The notes: generated by a model from the letters alone, not told the origin. A stretch of 7,005 bases of DNA from Candidatus Halomonas stercoripullorum (GCA_019114645.1 DXFC01000229.1:1-7005); one strand, 5' to 3'. Numbered from the stretch's first letter, positions 1 to 6,394 are shown. Numbers and translations are program-made.

Positions 1-470
1 TCTTCAGCCTGCTTGCGCAATGTCTTGCGCAGGGCGGCTTTCTCAAATCTGAGCTTTTCCAGTGGTGTTTCCAGAGTCAGGGGCGGCACCCGTGCCGGAC
101 GCCCCTCACTATCTACGGCGACCATGGTCAGGTAACAGCTGTTGGTGTGGCGGATCACCTTGTCGCGAATGTTCTCGGCCACCACCTTGACACCTACCTC
201 CATGGAAGAGCGTCCCACATGGTTGATGCTGGCGAGGAAAGTGACCAGCTCACCGACATGGATCGGCTGCTTGAACAGCACACGGTCAACGGAGAGCGTC
301 ACGACATAATGACCGGAATAGCGGCTGGCGCAGGCGTAGGCCACTTCATCAAGCTTTTTGAGGATAGCGCCCCCATGAACCTTGCCGCTGAAGTTGGCCA
401 TGTCCGGGGTCATTAGCACGGTCATGCTCAGTTCGCGCTGGCCGGGAAAGTCGGAAGGCAAGTCGGACAT
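1..470 (-). CDS. Acyl-CoA thioesterase, hotdog fold (3' end cut by window edge)
   Basis: Hydrolyses acyl-CoA thioesters to free acid and CoA in the cytoplasm. The visible 156 residues start MSDLPSDFPGQREL and have no stop before the left edge, so the C-terminus is missing. Residues 26-41 carry the family signature: Asn26, then KVHGGAILKKLDE with His32-Gly-Gly and Asp41. Asn26 and Asp41 match the usual catalytic pair of the YciA/BFIT-type (COG1607) thioesterases. A later hotdog core stretch (SVDRVLFKQPIHVGELV, about 60-76) and SSMEVGVKV (88-96) fit the same family. The ATG at 470 is chosen because GGAG (477-480) lies 6 nt upstream. An in-frame ATG at 482 would add four residues (METN) but has no ribosome binding site. 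It follows atoE by 79 bp on the same strand, so release of CoA from short or medium acyl chains is plausible, but chain-length preference cannot be read from sequence. Family certain, exact subfamily not. Confidence 0.93.
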   Translation of the reverse strand, partial: MSDLPSDFPGQRELSMTVLMTPDMANFSGKVHGGAILKKLDEVAYACASRYSGHYVVTLSVDRVLFKQPIHVGELVTFLASINHVGRSSMEVGVKVVAENIRDKVIRHTNSCYLTMVAVDSEGRPARVPPLTLETPLEKLRFEKAALRKTLRKQAE

Positions 471-476
471 GTTTGT

Positions 477-486
477 CTCCATGGAG
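477..486 (-). promoter_or_regulatory. Thioesterase ribosome binding site inside a 10-bp palindrome
   Basis: The Shine-Dalgarno GGAG (477-480, minus strand) lies inside the perfect palindrome CTCCATGGAG (477-486). An alternative in-frame ATG (480-482) is also within it. The SD has a good 6-nt spacing to the ATG at 470, which decides the start. No regulatory role is shown. Confidence 0.5.
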
Positions 487-497
487 TCACGTGAGGT

Positions 498-536
498 GGC
501 GTATCCACCAGGGCCGGGCGGCCTGGCAGATACGCC
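498..536 (-). repeat. Interrupted stem-loop between atoE and the thioesterase gene
   Basis: Outer arms GGCGTATC (498-505) and GATACGCC (529-536) are perfect 8-bp complements. Inside them, CCAGG (508-512) pairs with CCTGG (522-526) across a 2-nt internal loop. In the atoE transcript this gives a long GC-rich hairpin 13 nt after the atoE stop and 28 nt before the thioesterase start. There is no T-run after it, so it is not a classical intrinsic terminator. It could act as a 3'-end stabiliser or processing site, or cause partial termination. Confidence 0.45.
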
Positions 537-549
537 GGGAAGGGGTTTG

Positions 550-1863
550 TTAGAACCAGGTCAACCCTATCGAGATGATCACGCCGGTGACGAGCAGCTG
601 GATCAGACAATAACCCATAATGTCCTTGGCCTTGAGTCCGGCAATGGCAAGTACCGGCAGGGCCCAGAACGGCTGTAGCAGGTTGGTCCAGGCGTCGCCC
701 CAGGCTACGGCCATGGCGATGCGCGGAATATCAGCGCCCAGCGCTTCGGCTGCAGGTACCATGACCGGCGCTTGTACCGCCCATTGGCCGCCACCGGAAG
801 GCACGAAGATATTGACGATACCGGCGCTGATAAAGCTCCAGAACGGTAGCGTGGTCTCGGTAGCAAAGGAGATCAACCATTCGGACAGCGATTCGGCCAG
901 CCCCGATTGCATCATGATCGCCATGATCCCTGCGTAAAAGGGGAACTGGATGACGATTCCGGCACCCCCCTTGATCGCCTCGTTGAGGCTGTTGAGCAGG
1001 TTGCGTGGCGTGCGATGCAGTACAATGGCCAGAAATAGGAACATGAAATTAACGACGTTCAGGTTCAGGCCGCCGCTACGCAGCAAGAAATAATCGACCA
1101 GGAAAATGAGCCCCGGGATACCTACCAGCCAAGCCAGAGTGGTGCTGTTTTCCAGTCGCTCGGCGGGTCGTGTTATGCGGGCTCGCGAAACGGGCTCAAC
1201 TTCTTCGAGCAGCTTGGGATCGACATAGACGCTCTCCTTTTCGTCAGGCAGCATTGCCCGGTTGACCAATGGCACTGCGATGAACAGACAAGCCACGATG
1301 GCCAGGTTGAAAAAGGCAAAGATGGTCGATCCGGTACCAATGAGACCCATTTGCTCTGCCAGGAAGTGGTCATCCGTCGCAATGGTCAAGGGAATCGAGC
1401 CGGCCAGGCCGCCATGCCATACCACGAAACCTGAATAAGCACTGGCGATCAGCAGCCGGTAATCGACACGAACCTGGCGTGCCAGTTCCTTGGCGAACAG
1501 TGCGCCCACTACCAGGCCGAAGCCCCAGTTGATCCAGCTTGCCGCTAGCGAGACGAAGGTCACCAGCAGGATGGCGTGCCCGGGATTGCGGGCCAGGCCG
1601 GCAATACGTTGCAACAGCTGCTTGACCGGAGGCGAACTGGCCAGCATAAAGCCGGTAACCAGTACCAGCAGCATTTGCATGGAGAAGGTCAGGAGGCCCC
1701 AAAAACCATCACCCCACATACGCATGACGGCAAGCGGGGTCTGACGCTCTACGCCAATCGCGGCTGCCGCAGCAACAAGCGTCAGTAACAATACAAAAAT
1801 AAACGGGTCTGGGAGGTAGCGTTCGACCAGCTTTACCGCAGGTCTCGAGAGGAACTTGAGCAT
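550..1863 (-). CDS. atoE: Short-chain fatty acid permease AtoE
   Basis: Inner-membrane permease of the AtoE family (COG2031), taking up short-chain fatty acids such as acetoacetate or butyrate. The 437-residue length is typical. The protein is almost wholly hydrophobic with many membrane segments, broken by a hydrophilic stretch at about 203-240 (DEKESVYVDPKLLEEVEPV). Segments matching what I recall of E. coli AtoE include LPDPFIF (17-23), MWGDGFWGLLTFSMQM (49-64), INWGFGLVVGALFAKE (111-126), QFPFYAGIM (306-314), VPSGGGQW (354-361) and QPFWALPVLAIAGL (397-410). The ATG start at 1863 has AAAGG (1874-1878) 10 nt upstream. The gene lies 160 bp after dinF and 79 bp before an acyl-CoA thioesterase. 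The atoDAB CoA-transferase/thiolase partners of the E. coli operon are not in this window, so the permease stands apart from them here. Confidence 0.96.
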   Translation of the reverse strand: MLKFLSRPAVKLVERYLPDPFIFVLLLTLVAAAAAIGVERQTPLAVMRMWGDGFWGLLTFSMQMLLVLVTGFMLASSPPVKQLLQRIAGLARNPGHAILLVTFVSLAASWINWGFGLVVGALFAKELARQVRVDYRLLIASAYSGFVVWHGGLAGSIPLTIATDDHFLAEQMGLIGTGSTIFAFFNLAIVACLFIAVPLVNRAMLPDEKESVYVDPKLLEEVEPVSRARITRPAERLENSTTLAWLVGIPGLIFLVDYFLLRSGGLNLNVVNFMFLFLAIVLHRTPRNLLNSLNEAIKGGAGIVIQFPFYAGIMAIMMQSGLAESLSEWLISFATETTLPFWSFISAGIVNIFVPSGGGQWAVQAPVMVPAAEALGADIPRIAMAVAWGDAWTNLLQPFWALPVLAIAGLKAKDIMGYCLIQLLVTGVIISIGLTWF

Positions 1864-2024
1864 GACTGCGCCGCCTTTATTGTTTGTTGAAGTTGCGTGT
1901 TGAAATATCCAGGCCAGTAGAGCCGCTAGCTGGACAAGCTGGTAGGGCTTGCCATTATCCTAGGAGCCCGCCTAGCGTGCCGATATACGTAGTACTACGT
2001 AGGGTCGTGCGTAATGTGCTTGCG
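1864..2024. other. Intergenic region dinF-atoE (probable atoE leader and promoter zone)
   Basis: This gap should hold both the end of the dinF transcript and the atoE promoter. A minus-strand hexamer GATAAT (1957-1962) resembles a -10 box, but no good -35 lies 16-18 bp upstream. I therefore do not assign a promoter. A 16-bp palindrome (1986-2001) and a short inverted repeat CTAGG/CCTAG (1960-1964 and 1971-1975) are present. No RNA gene or small ORF is convincing. Confidence 0.4.
1986..2001. repeat. Perfect 16-bp palindrome in the dinF-atoE gap
   Basis: TACGTAGTACTACGTA equals its own reverse complement. It starts 24 nt after the dinF stop on the minus strand. Shorter 6-bp complementary arms (CTAGCG 1972-1977, CGCTAG 2023-2028) flank it, so a nested hairpin can form. 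With no T-run it is a weak terminator candidate. An operator for a dimeric regulator upstream of atoE is the alternative. Confidence 0.55.
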
Positions 2025-3368
2025 CTAGCACCAGTGGGTACGTCGATGGTGCCAATAGTAGCCGAGCAGCACCGCCGAGCGCACCATGGCGAAGGTGAGA
2101 AACGCCAGCCACAGGGCATGGTTCTCATAACCGGATGGCGCAAGCCACTGACCTAGCCACCAGAGTGGCAAATAAGCTGCCAAGGCAATAAAGATACTAT
2201 TGCGCATCTCGCGTATTGCAGTAGCACCAATGAAGATGCCGTCGAGCAGGTAGCTCCAGACGGCGATCAGCGGCATGGCCACCATCCAGGGTAGATAGGT
2301 GCCGGCTGCTTCTCGCACCTCGGGTAGCCCGGTCAATAGAGCGATCAGAGCATGGCCGCCCAGGATAAACGCCAGTGAAGCGGCGGCGGCCGTAATCAGC
2401 GAAAACTCGGCGGCGGCACGTACGGCGATGCCGAATTCATCCCAGCGACGACGCCCCACCGTACGTCCGACAATCGCTTCGGCCGCGTGGGCAAAGCCAT
2501 CCATGGCGTAACTGACCAGCATGATGAACTGCATCAATACGGCGTTGGCGGCCAGCACGGTATCGCCCTGTACTGCACCGCGTGAGGTAAAGAAGGCCAT
2601 GGCAAACAGTAGCCCTAAAGTGCGAATGAACAGGTTGCCATTGACCTGGAACAGTTGCCGATAGGCCAACAGGCGCAGTAACCGTTCACGCAGAAAGCGC
2701 CCCTGCAGCAATTTGAGTTGCCGTCCCACTAGCCAGGAGCCAAATGCCAGCGCGGTATAGTCGGCAATTACTGTGGCCCAGGCCACACCATCTACCGTCA
2801 TGCCGAAGCCAATGACAAATAGCACGTCCAGCACAATGTTCACACTATTGGTGAGTACCAGGATGGCCAGTGTCACACGGGAATTTTGCTGCCCCAAAAA
2901 CCAGCCAAGAATGGCGTAATTGGCAAGCACCGCCGGTGCGGAAAGAATACGTATCCGGGCATACTCGGTTGCCAGGGCAGTGGCGGCATCACTGCCATCG
3001 AGCAATCGCAGCCCTAGTGCGATCAGTGGACCGGAGAGCAGAATCAACCCGAAGCCAATGCCAGCGGCCAGCAGCAGTGATTGGCCCAGCAGGTTGCGCA
3101 CCTCGCTATCGTTTTCACGGCCCGCCGCCTGGGCGGTCAGGCCGGTCGTGCCCATGCGCAGGAAGCCGAAGCCCCAATAGAGAAAACTGAAGAGAGTGGC
3201 ACCCAGGGTGACCCCGGCCAGATAGCGGGGGTCAGGTAAATGGCCGACCACGGCGGTATCCACCAGACCCAGTAGCGGTACGGTGATATTGGACAGGATG
3301 AGTGGCCAGGCCAGGGTCCAGATGCGCCGCCGTGCAGCGGCCGGCGTGGCTTGAGACGGGAGGGTCAC
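2025..3368 (-). CDS. dinF: MATE-family efflux transporter, DinF type
   Basis: Multidrug and toxic-compound extrusion transporter of the inner membrane, 447 residues, with about twelve hydrophobic segments in two repeated halves as usual for MATE proteins. The N-terminal block WPLILSNITVPLLGLVDTAVVGHL (21-44), followed by FLRMGTTGLTAQAAGREND (69-87), matches what I recall of E. coli DinF closely. Other family blocks are NIVLDVLFVIGFGM (177-190), LAANAVLMQF and YAMDGFAHAAEAIVGRTVG (272-305), WSYLLDGIFIGAT (371-383) and ENHALWLA (415-422). The start is a GTG at 3368 that directly abuts the ferredoxin TGA. No Shine-Dalgarno is visible in front of it and no better start exists before the first membrane segment, so translation probably depends on ribosomes finishing the ferredoxin. 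In E. coli dinF is linked to lexA and the SOS response. Here it is not next to lexA, and I see no LexA box. The transported substrate is unknown. Confidence 0.93.
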   Translation of the reverse strand: MTLPSQATPAAARRRIWTLAWPLILSNITVPLLGLVDTAVVGHLPDPRYLAGVTLGATLFSFLYWGFGFLRMGTTGLTAQAAGRENDSEVRNLLGQSLLLAAGIGFGLILLSGPLIALGLRLLDGSDAATALATEYARIRILSAPAVLANYAILGWFLGQQNSRVTLAILVLTNSVNIVLDVLFVIGFGMTVDGVAWATVIADYTALAFGSWLVGRQLKLLQGRFLRERLLRLLAYRQLFQVNGNLFIRTLGLLFAMAFFTSRGAVQGDTVLAANAVLMQFIMLVSYAMDGFAHAAEAIVGRTVGRRRWDEFGIAVRAAAEFSLITAAAASLAFILGGHALIALLTGLPEVREAAGTYLPWMVAMPLIAVWSYLLDGIFIGATAIREMRNSIFIALAAYLPLWWLGQWLAPSGYENHALWLAFLTFAMVRSAVLLGYYWHHRRTHWC

Positions 3369-3617
3369 TCAGGCGGCAGTAATCAGTTGATACTTGGCCA
3401 TCAACTCTTCTTGCGTCTCGCGGCGCTCCGGATCGAGCGGAATACAGTCCACCGGGCAGACCAGCTGGCACTGGGGTTCAGCATAATGGCCGACGCACTC
3501 GGTGCAGAGGTTGGGGTCGATGATGTAGATTTCCTCGCCCGCAGAAATGGCGCCATTGGGGCACTCGGGTTCGCAGACGTCGCAGTTGATACATTCGTCG
3601 GTGATCATCAGGGCCAT
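3369..3617 (-). CDS. yfhL: YfhL-like 2[4Fe-4S] ferredoxin (Allochromatium type)
   Basis: Small soluble electron carrier of 82 residues with two [4Fe-4S] clusters. The first motif is C9xxCxxCxxxC19P in CINCDVCEPECP. The second is C38TEC41 with an expanded eight-residue spacing to C50, then C54P. A further Cys58 lies in CPVDCIP. The CTECVGHY insertion and the charged C-terminal helix (ERRETQEELMAKYQLI) mark the Allochromatium vinosum/E. coli YfhL type, not the plain clostridial type or the FdxA [3Fe-4S] type. ATG at 3617 has GAGG (3627-3630) 9 nt upstream. It sits 81 bp after coaD, an arrangement I associate with gammaproteobacteria such as Pseudomonas, and is joined stop-to-start with dinF. 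The redox partner is not known from the sequence. Some annotations call this protein Fdx. Confidence 0.95.
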   Translation of the reverse strand: MALMITDECINCDVCEPECPNGAISAGEEIYIIDPNLCTECVGHYAEPQCQLVCPVDCIPLDPERRETQEELMAKYQLITAA

Positions 3618-3671
3618 GGGGCTCTACCTCATGATCGGCGGTACCGGATAGGCGGCCCGCCGGCTAAAGCG

Positions 3672-3691
3672 GCTCGGGGATCTGCCCGAGC
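3672..3691 (-). repeat. 7-bp stem-loop between coaD and the ferredoxin gene
   Basis: GCTCGGG (3672-3678) and CCCGAGC (3685-3691) are perfect arms with a 6-nt loop. It starts 7 nt after the coaD stop on the minus strand. Only a short CGCTTTA follows, so at best it is a weak or partial terminator separating coaD from the ferredoxin gene. Confidence 0.45.
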
Positions 3692-3698
3692 TGTATGG

Positions 3699-4178
3699 TC
3701 AGGTATGGTAATGCTTGCGCAGCGTTTCGGCGACTTTGGGGTGAACCAGCTGTGAAATGTCACCGCCCAGCTTGGCGATTTCGCGCACGATGGTAGAGGA
3801 GATATAGGAATTCTCCGCGGCGGGAGTCAGAAATACGCTTTCCAGCTCTGGCGCTTGAACACGGTACATATTGGCCAGTTGCAGTTCGTACTCGAAATCA
3901 GATACCGCGCGCAGGCCGCGCAGAATGATGCGTGCCTGCTGCTCGGTCATCATGTCGGTGAGCAAGCCCGAGAAGCCGATCACTTCAATGTTGTCCAGCC
4001 CGGTGGTGACGTCACGTACCAGGGCGATACGGGTATCGATGTCCAGTGCAGGGTTTTTGCCCGGGCTGGCCGAGATGGCCACCACCACCTTGTCGAACAG
4101 GCGGGAAGCGCGCTCGATCAGGTCATAATGGCCGTGGGTAACGGGATCAAAGGTGCCGGGATAGACCGCAATGTTCAT
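3699..4178 (-). CDS. coaD: Phosphopantetheine adenylyltransferase (PPAT)
   Basis: Catalyses the penultimate step of coenzyme A synthesis: 4'-phosphopantetheine + ATP to dephospho-CoA + pyrophosphate, in the cytoplasm. Family marks are YPGTFDPVTHGH (6-17) with the nucleotidyltransferase HxGH motif (15-18 region, H15-G-H17), RGLRAVSDFEYELQLANMYR (87-106) and SYISSTIVRE (124-133). The 159-residue length is normal for CoaD. The longest frame opens at 4253, but that would add 25 residues without homology and would begin inside the hairpin after fabY. The ATG at 4178 gives the classic MNIAVYPGTFDP start, so it is chosen, although its Shine-Dalgarno is weak. It lies 77 bp downstream of fabY on the same strand and may be cotranscribed in part. 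Essential in most bacteria. Confidence 0.97.
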   Translation of the reverse strand: MNIAVYPGTFDPVTHGHYDLIERASRLFDKVVVAISASPGKNPALDIDTRIALVRDVTTGLDNIEVIGFSGLLTDMMTEQQARIILRGLRAVSDFEYELQLANMYRVQAPELESVFLTPAAENSYISSTIVREIAKLGGDISQLVHPKVAETLRKHYHT

Positions 4179-4231
4179 GATGTTGCGCTCATTTATAGGC
4201 TCAGGATCGCACAGGGTAACGGTCTGGCGTC

Positions 4232-4251
4232 GAGCGGGCAATGACCCGCTC
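4232..4251 (-). terminator. Stem-loop just after the fabY stop (terminator-like, no T-run)
   Basis: GAGCGGG (4232-4238) and CCCGCTC (4245-4251) form a perfect 7-bp stem with a 6-nt loop, beginning 4 nt beyond the fabY stop codon on the minus strand. The sequence after it (GACGCCAGACCG) lacks a T-tract, so termination would be partial or Rho-assisted. It may instead protect the fabY 3' end. Confidence 0.4.
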
Positions 4252-4255
4252 ATGC

Positions 4256-6160
4256 TCAGTCTTCAAGTTTGCCGAAAGGGTTGTCCACCGCGAGCGACAC
4301 CGGGCGGGCATAGCCGGGAATGCTGATCTGGCGATGGCTCATTTCAAGCTCGGGCCCTTCCAGCACGCCCTCGCCGAAGCGGTAGCGTACTTCGAAATGA
4401 CCGCGATCGGCAGCTTCCAGGTAGGCCTGACTGGCTTGCAAGGTGGCGTCACGCCGTTCGCGCCAGACGCCCATGGCGGCTTCGCCATGGCGCTGGGTGA
4501 GCAGCCGCTCGGTAACCCCAGGCGAGAGCACCACACCGGTAGCGTTGTTGCCGCCGAACCCCTTGGCATTGATAAAGGCGGCGTCGGCCCGGAAAGCATA
4601 AGGCTCGCGGAAGAACGTCAGGCGTTCGGCATGAACATCATCGGCCACCTTATCAAGGGTGGGGATGCCCGGTAGCAGGCCGTAGGCGAAGCTGCCCAGC
4701 GCGCTGGTCAGTTGATCTCCGGCGGCACTGCCTTGGGAGTGCCCGAGAAAGGCTTTCACAGCCGCCACCGGCCAGCTCCGGATGTCGTAAGCCTGGGCTA
4801 CCAGATCGAAGACATGGGACTCGGTGACACGGTTTTTGGGTGTGCTGGTGCCGTGGGCGTGGAGAAAAGTACGTTGCCGCAGTGCTTCATCACCCAGGAT
4901 GTCGCGTGCCAGGGCTGCCGCTTTGCCCAGGGTGATGTAGTTGCCGATACCAGGGGCCGAGATAGAACGCTTCCAGCCGTCGGCATTGACGAAAACACCC
5001 GGGACGCTGCCAAGAATCTCGGCGCCAAGCTCAAGCGCCAGGGTGTCATCAAGCAGCAGAATGAACTGGCTCGATTCGGCGATGGTGAAGCCACAGTTGC
5101 GGGCAAAGGGGCGACAGGCACGCTGATAGTCAGCATCGGTCAAGAGCTCCAGGGCATCCAGTGCCTTCAGGCTCTCGTCATCTGCCAGCGCCCCCATGGC
5201 ACGAAAGCCCTCGATGATCTCTGACGTCACGGGAGCATCGGCCGTGCCTACCATGACTGCCCGGCGGCGTCCGTTACAGATATCCTCGACGCCCAGGCGC
5301 AGGTTATAGAGGAAGCTCGCGCAAGCGCCTAGCGCAGCGCCAGTGCCACCGACGCTACCCAGGACATAGGCATTGAGGAAATCCGCCGGCATCTGGCCGT
5401 AACCCAGCGGCATCTGCTTGGAGGTGGCGCGGTTGCCGGAAACAAAGCTCTTGAGTAATCCCCCCCAGCCCTGGTCATCGAGTTGACCGATGGAGTTGCC
5501 GGCATAAACGGCAATCTCGTCGGGGTCGAGGCGGTTGCGTAGTGTTTCCCACTCCAGGCCGCTGCTGGCGAGACAGTCGCTGGCAGCAAAAACCGTCATC
5601 GACAGGCCGCGGGGGTGGTGCACGCTACGATACAGGACGCTAGGATCAAAGCCACTGGGCAATTGGCCAGCCGCGCGGACTTGAGCCGGGCGTGATTCGG
5701 GCAGTAGTACTTCAAGTTCACCGGGCGGTACTGACACCTCCAGCAGGTGGCGGTCCACTTCGCGTACCTGCCAGGTAGGTGGCACTTGCTCGGGTAGCTG
5801 GCGGCGGCGGATACGGAAAGTCAGTTGACCCTCCAGTGCCAGGCTGGCACGCCGATTGGCGGGTAAACCCTCTTCATTGAAACGAGGGTCCTCAATGCGT
5901 CGGATCAAGGTGTGGTCGAGTATCTGCCCTCGGCAGCGTTCGGCCAGGTCGGTGGCGGAGACGGGATTGCCGTGGGCATCGTGCCACCCCTCTGCTTGAT
6001 AGCTGCCGAGTTTCATCAGGGCCGCAAGGCCGAGCAGCAGTCTCTGCTGTTCGGCATGGGGAAGAGCGTCGATCACGGTGCGACGAAAAGCTTGATGGCC
6101 AGAGGTACGACCGGCGGCGTTGATGCCGCCCATGCCGACGATCACCGGTAAGTGTGACAA
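4256..6160 (-). CDS. fabY: Beta-ketoacyl-ACP synthase, FabY type (fatty acid synthesis initiation)
   Basis: Condensing enzyme of the thiolase superfamily. In Pseudomonas aeruginosa, FabY starts fatty-acid synthesis by condensing acetyl-CoA with malonyl-ACP in place of a FabH-type enzyme. The 634 residues have three parts. A family-specific N-terminal region comes first (LPVIVGMGGINAAGRTS near the start, to about 185). The ketosynthase core follows, with the nucleophile Cys280 in GACAS, His436 in HAHGTST and His474 in FLGHSQGSAAG: the Cys-His-His triad of decarboxylating synthases. KGFGGNNA (533-540) corresponds to the glycine-rich loop of FabB/FabF, and a C-terminal extension follows. The start is probably TTG at 6160: it has GAGGA (6168-6172) 7 nt upstream and gives the N-terminus (M)SHLPVIVG expected for the family. 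The alternative GTG at 6202 adds 14 residues and has no ribosome binding site. Initiation versus elongation specificity is inferred from family resemblance. Length is about that of P. aeruginosa FabY. Confidence 0.9.
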   Translation of the reverse strand: MSHLPVIVGMGGINAAGRTSGHQAFRRTVIDALPHAEQQRLLLGLAALMKLGSYQAEGWHDAHGNPVSATDLAERCRGQILDHTLIRRIEDPRFNEEGLPANRRASLALEGQLTFRIRRRQLPEQVPPTWQVREVDRHLLEVSVPPGELEVLLPESRPAQVRAAGQLPSGFDPSVLYRSVHHPRGLSMTVFAASDCLASSGLEWETLRNRLDPDEIAVYAGNSIGQLDDQGWGGLLKSFVSGNRATSKQMPLGYGQMPADFLNAYVLGSVGGTGAALGACASFLYNLRLGVEDICNGRRRAVMVGTADAPVTSEIIEGFRAMGALADDESLKALDALELLTDADYQRACRPFARNCGFTIAESSQFILLLDDTLALELGAEILGSVPGVFVNADGWKRSISAPGIGNYITLGKAAALARDILGDEALRQRTFLHAHGTSTPKNRVTESHVFDLVAQAYDIRSWPVAAVKAFLGHSQGSAAGDQLTSALGSFAYGLLPGIPTLDKVADDVHAERLTFFREPYAFRADAAFINAKGFGGNNATGVVLSPGVTERLLTQRHGEAAMGVWRERRDATLQASQAYLEAADRGHFEVRYRFGEGVLEGPELEMSHRQISIPGYARPVSLAVDNPFGKLED

Positions 6161-6167
6161 GCCACTT

Positions 6168-6172
6168 TCCTC
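6168..6172 (-). promoter_or_regulatory. fabY Shine-Dalgarno that decides a TTG start
   Basis: GAGGA lies 7 nt before TTG (6158-6160) on the minus strand. No comparable site precedes the GTG at 6202. This spacing, plus the conserved N-terminus starting here, is the main argument for the TTG start. Confidence 0.7.
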
Positions 6173-6179
6173 GTGCTGT

Positions 6180-6263
6180 TTAGGAGTCGCCGAGCAAACC
6201 ACCGAGCAACGTAGTGATACGTTTGGGCCGGCATTTGCGCAGTGGTTCCTGTGTGCGAGTCAT
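6180..6263 (-). CDS. Possible 27-residue leader ORF upstream of fabY
   Basis: ATG at 6263 to TAA at 6180, beginning MTRTQEPLRK and ending LLGGLLGDS, with a basic centre (RKCRPKR). The stop lies 19 nt before the fabY TTG, in another frame. It begins about 15 nt after a plausible transcription start. No Shine-Dalgarno precedes it and I do not recognise the peptide. It may be a chance ORF. Confidence 0.2.
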   Translation of the reverse strand: MTRTQEPLRKCRPKRITTLLGGLLGDS

Positions 6264-6284
6264 GTTTATCGATATAGAGCCGCG

Positions 6285-6314
6285 ATGATAGCACTCGGTT
6301 CCGGATGACGTCAT
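6285..6314 (-). promoter_or_regulatory. Candidate sigma-70 promoter for fabY
   Basis: On the minus strand, TATCAT (6285-6290) is a 5-of-6 match to the -10 box. With an 18-bp spacer, ATGACG (6309-6314) matches the -35 box at 4 of 6. Transcription would start near 6278, giving a leader of about 118 nt. The -35 overlaps the perfect palindrome ATGACGTCAT (6305-6314), which could be an operator. Confidence 0.35.
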
Positions 6315-6352
6315 GGGTGATGCATGTAAGTATTGGACAGCAAAGAATAAAA

Positions 6353-6362
6353 CAAACGTTTG
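6353..6362. promoter_or_regulatory. Perfect 10-bp palindrome CAAACGTTTG (possible operator)
   Basis: The sequence has the central CG and AAACGTTT core typical of LacI/PurR-family operators. It overlaps the -35 of the possible + strand promoter at 6360 and lies about 40 bp upstream of the candidate fabY -35. The match is only to the inner core, so a regulator cannot be named. Confidence 0.3.
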
Positions 6363-6388
6363 AATTGGGCGCGGAGAGAGGTTACCCT
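6360..6388 (+). promoter_or_regulatory. Possible + strand promoter without a protein gene
   Basis: TTGAAT (6360-6365) and TACCCT (6383-6388) are separated by exactly 17 bp. The -35 is a fair match (4 of 6); the -10 has only the key T, A and final T. Transcription would begin near 6395 and meet a strong terminator at 6425-6455. Confidence 0.28.
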
Positions 6389-6394
6389 GTACGT

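Noticed and set aside
620..937. + strand ORFs opposite atoE, dinF, coaD and fabY
   Set aside because: They are antisense frames of well-supported genes, show no family motifs, and have Ser/Pro/Arg-rich shadow composition.
2049..2054. TGGCAC on the minus strand as a sigma-54 -24 element for atoE
   Set aside because: No TTGC -12 element follows at the required 5-bp spacing, and it lies inside the dinF coding region.
4192..4197. TATAAA as a -10 box for coaD
   Set aside because: It would place the transcript start only about 7 nt before the ATG, and the best -35 at 17 bp matches only half the consensus.
4179..4253. Longer coaD start giving 184 residues
   Set aside because: The added 25 residues lack homology and their codons run through the hairpin after fabY; the ATG at 4178 gives the normal CoaD N-terminus and length.
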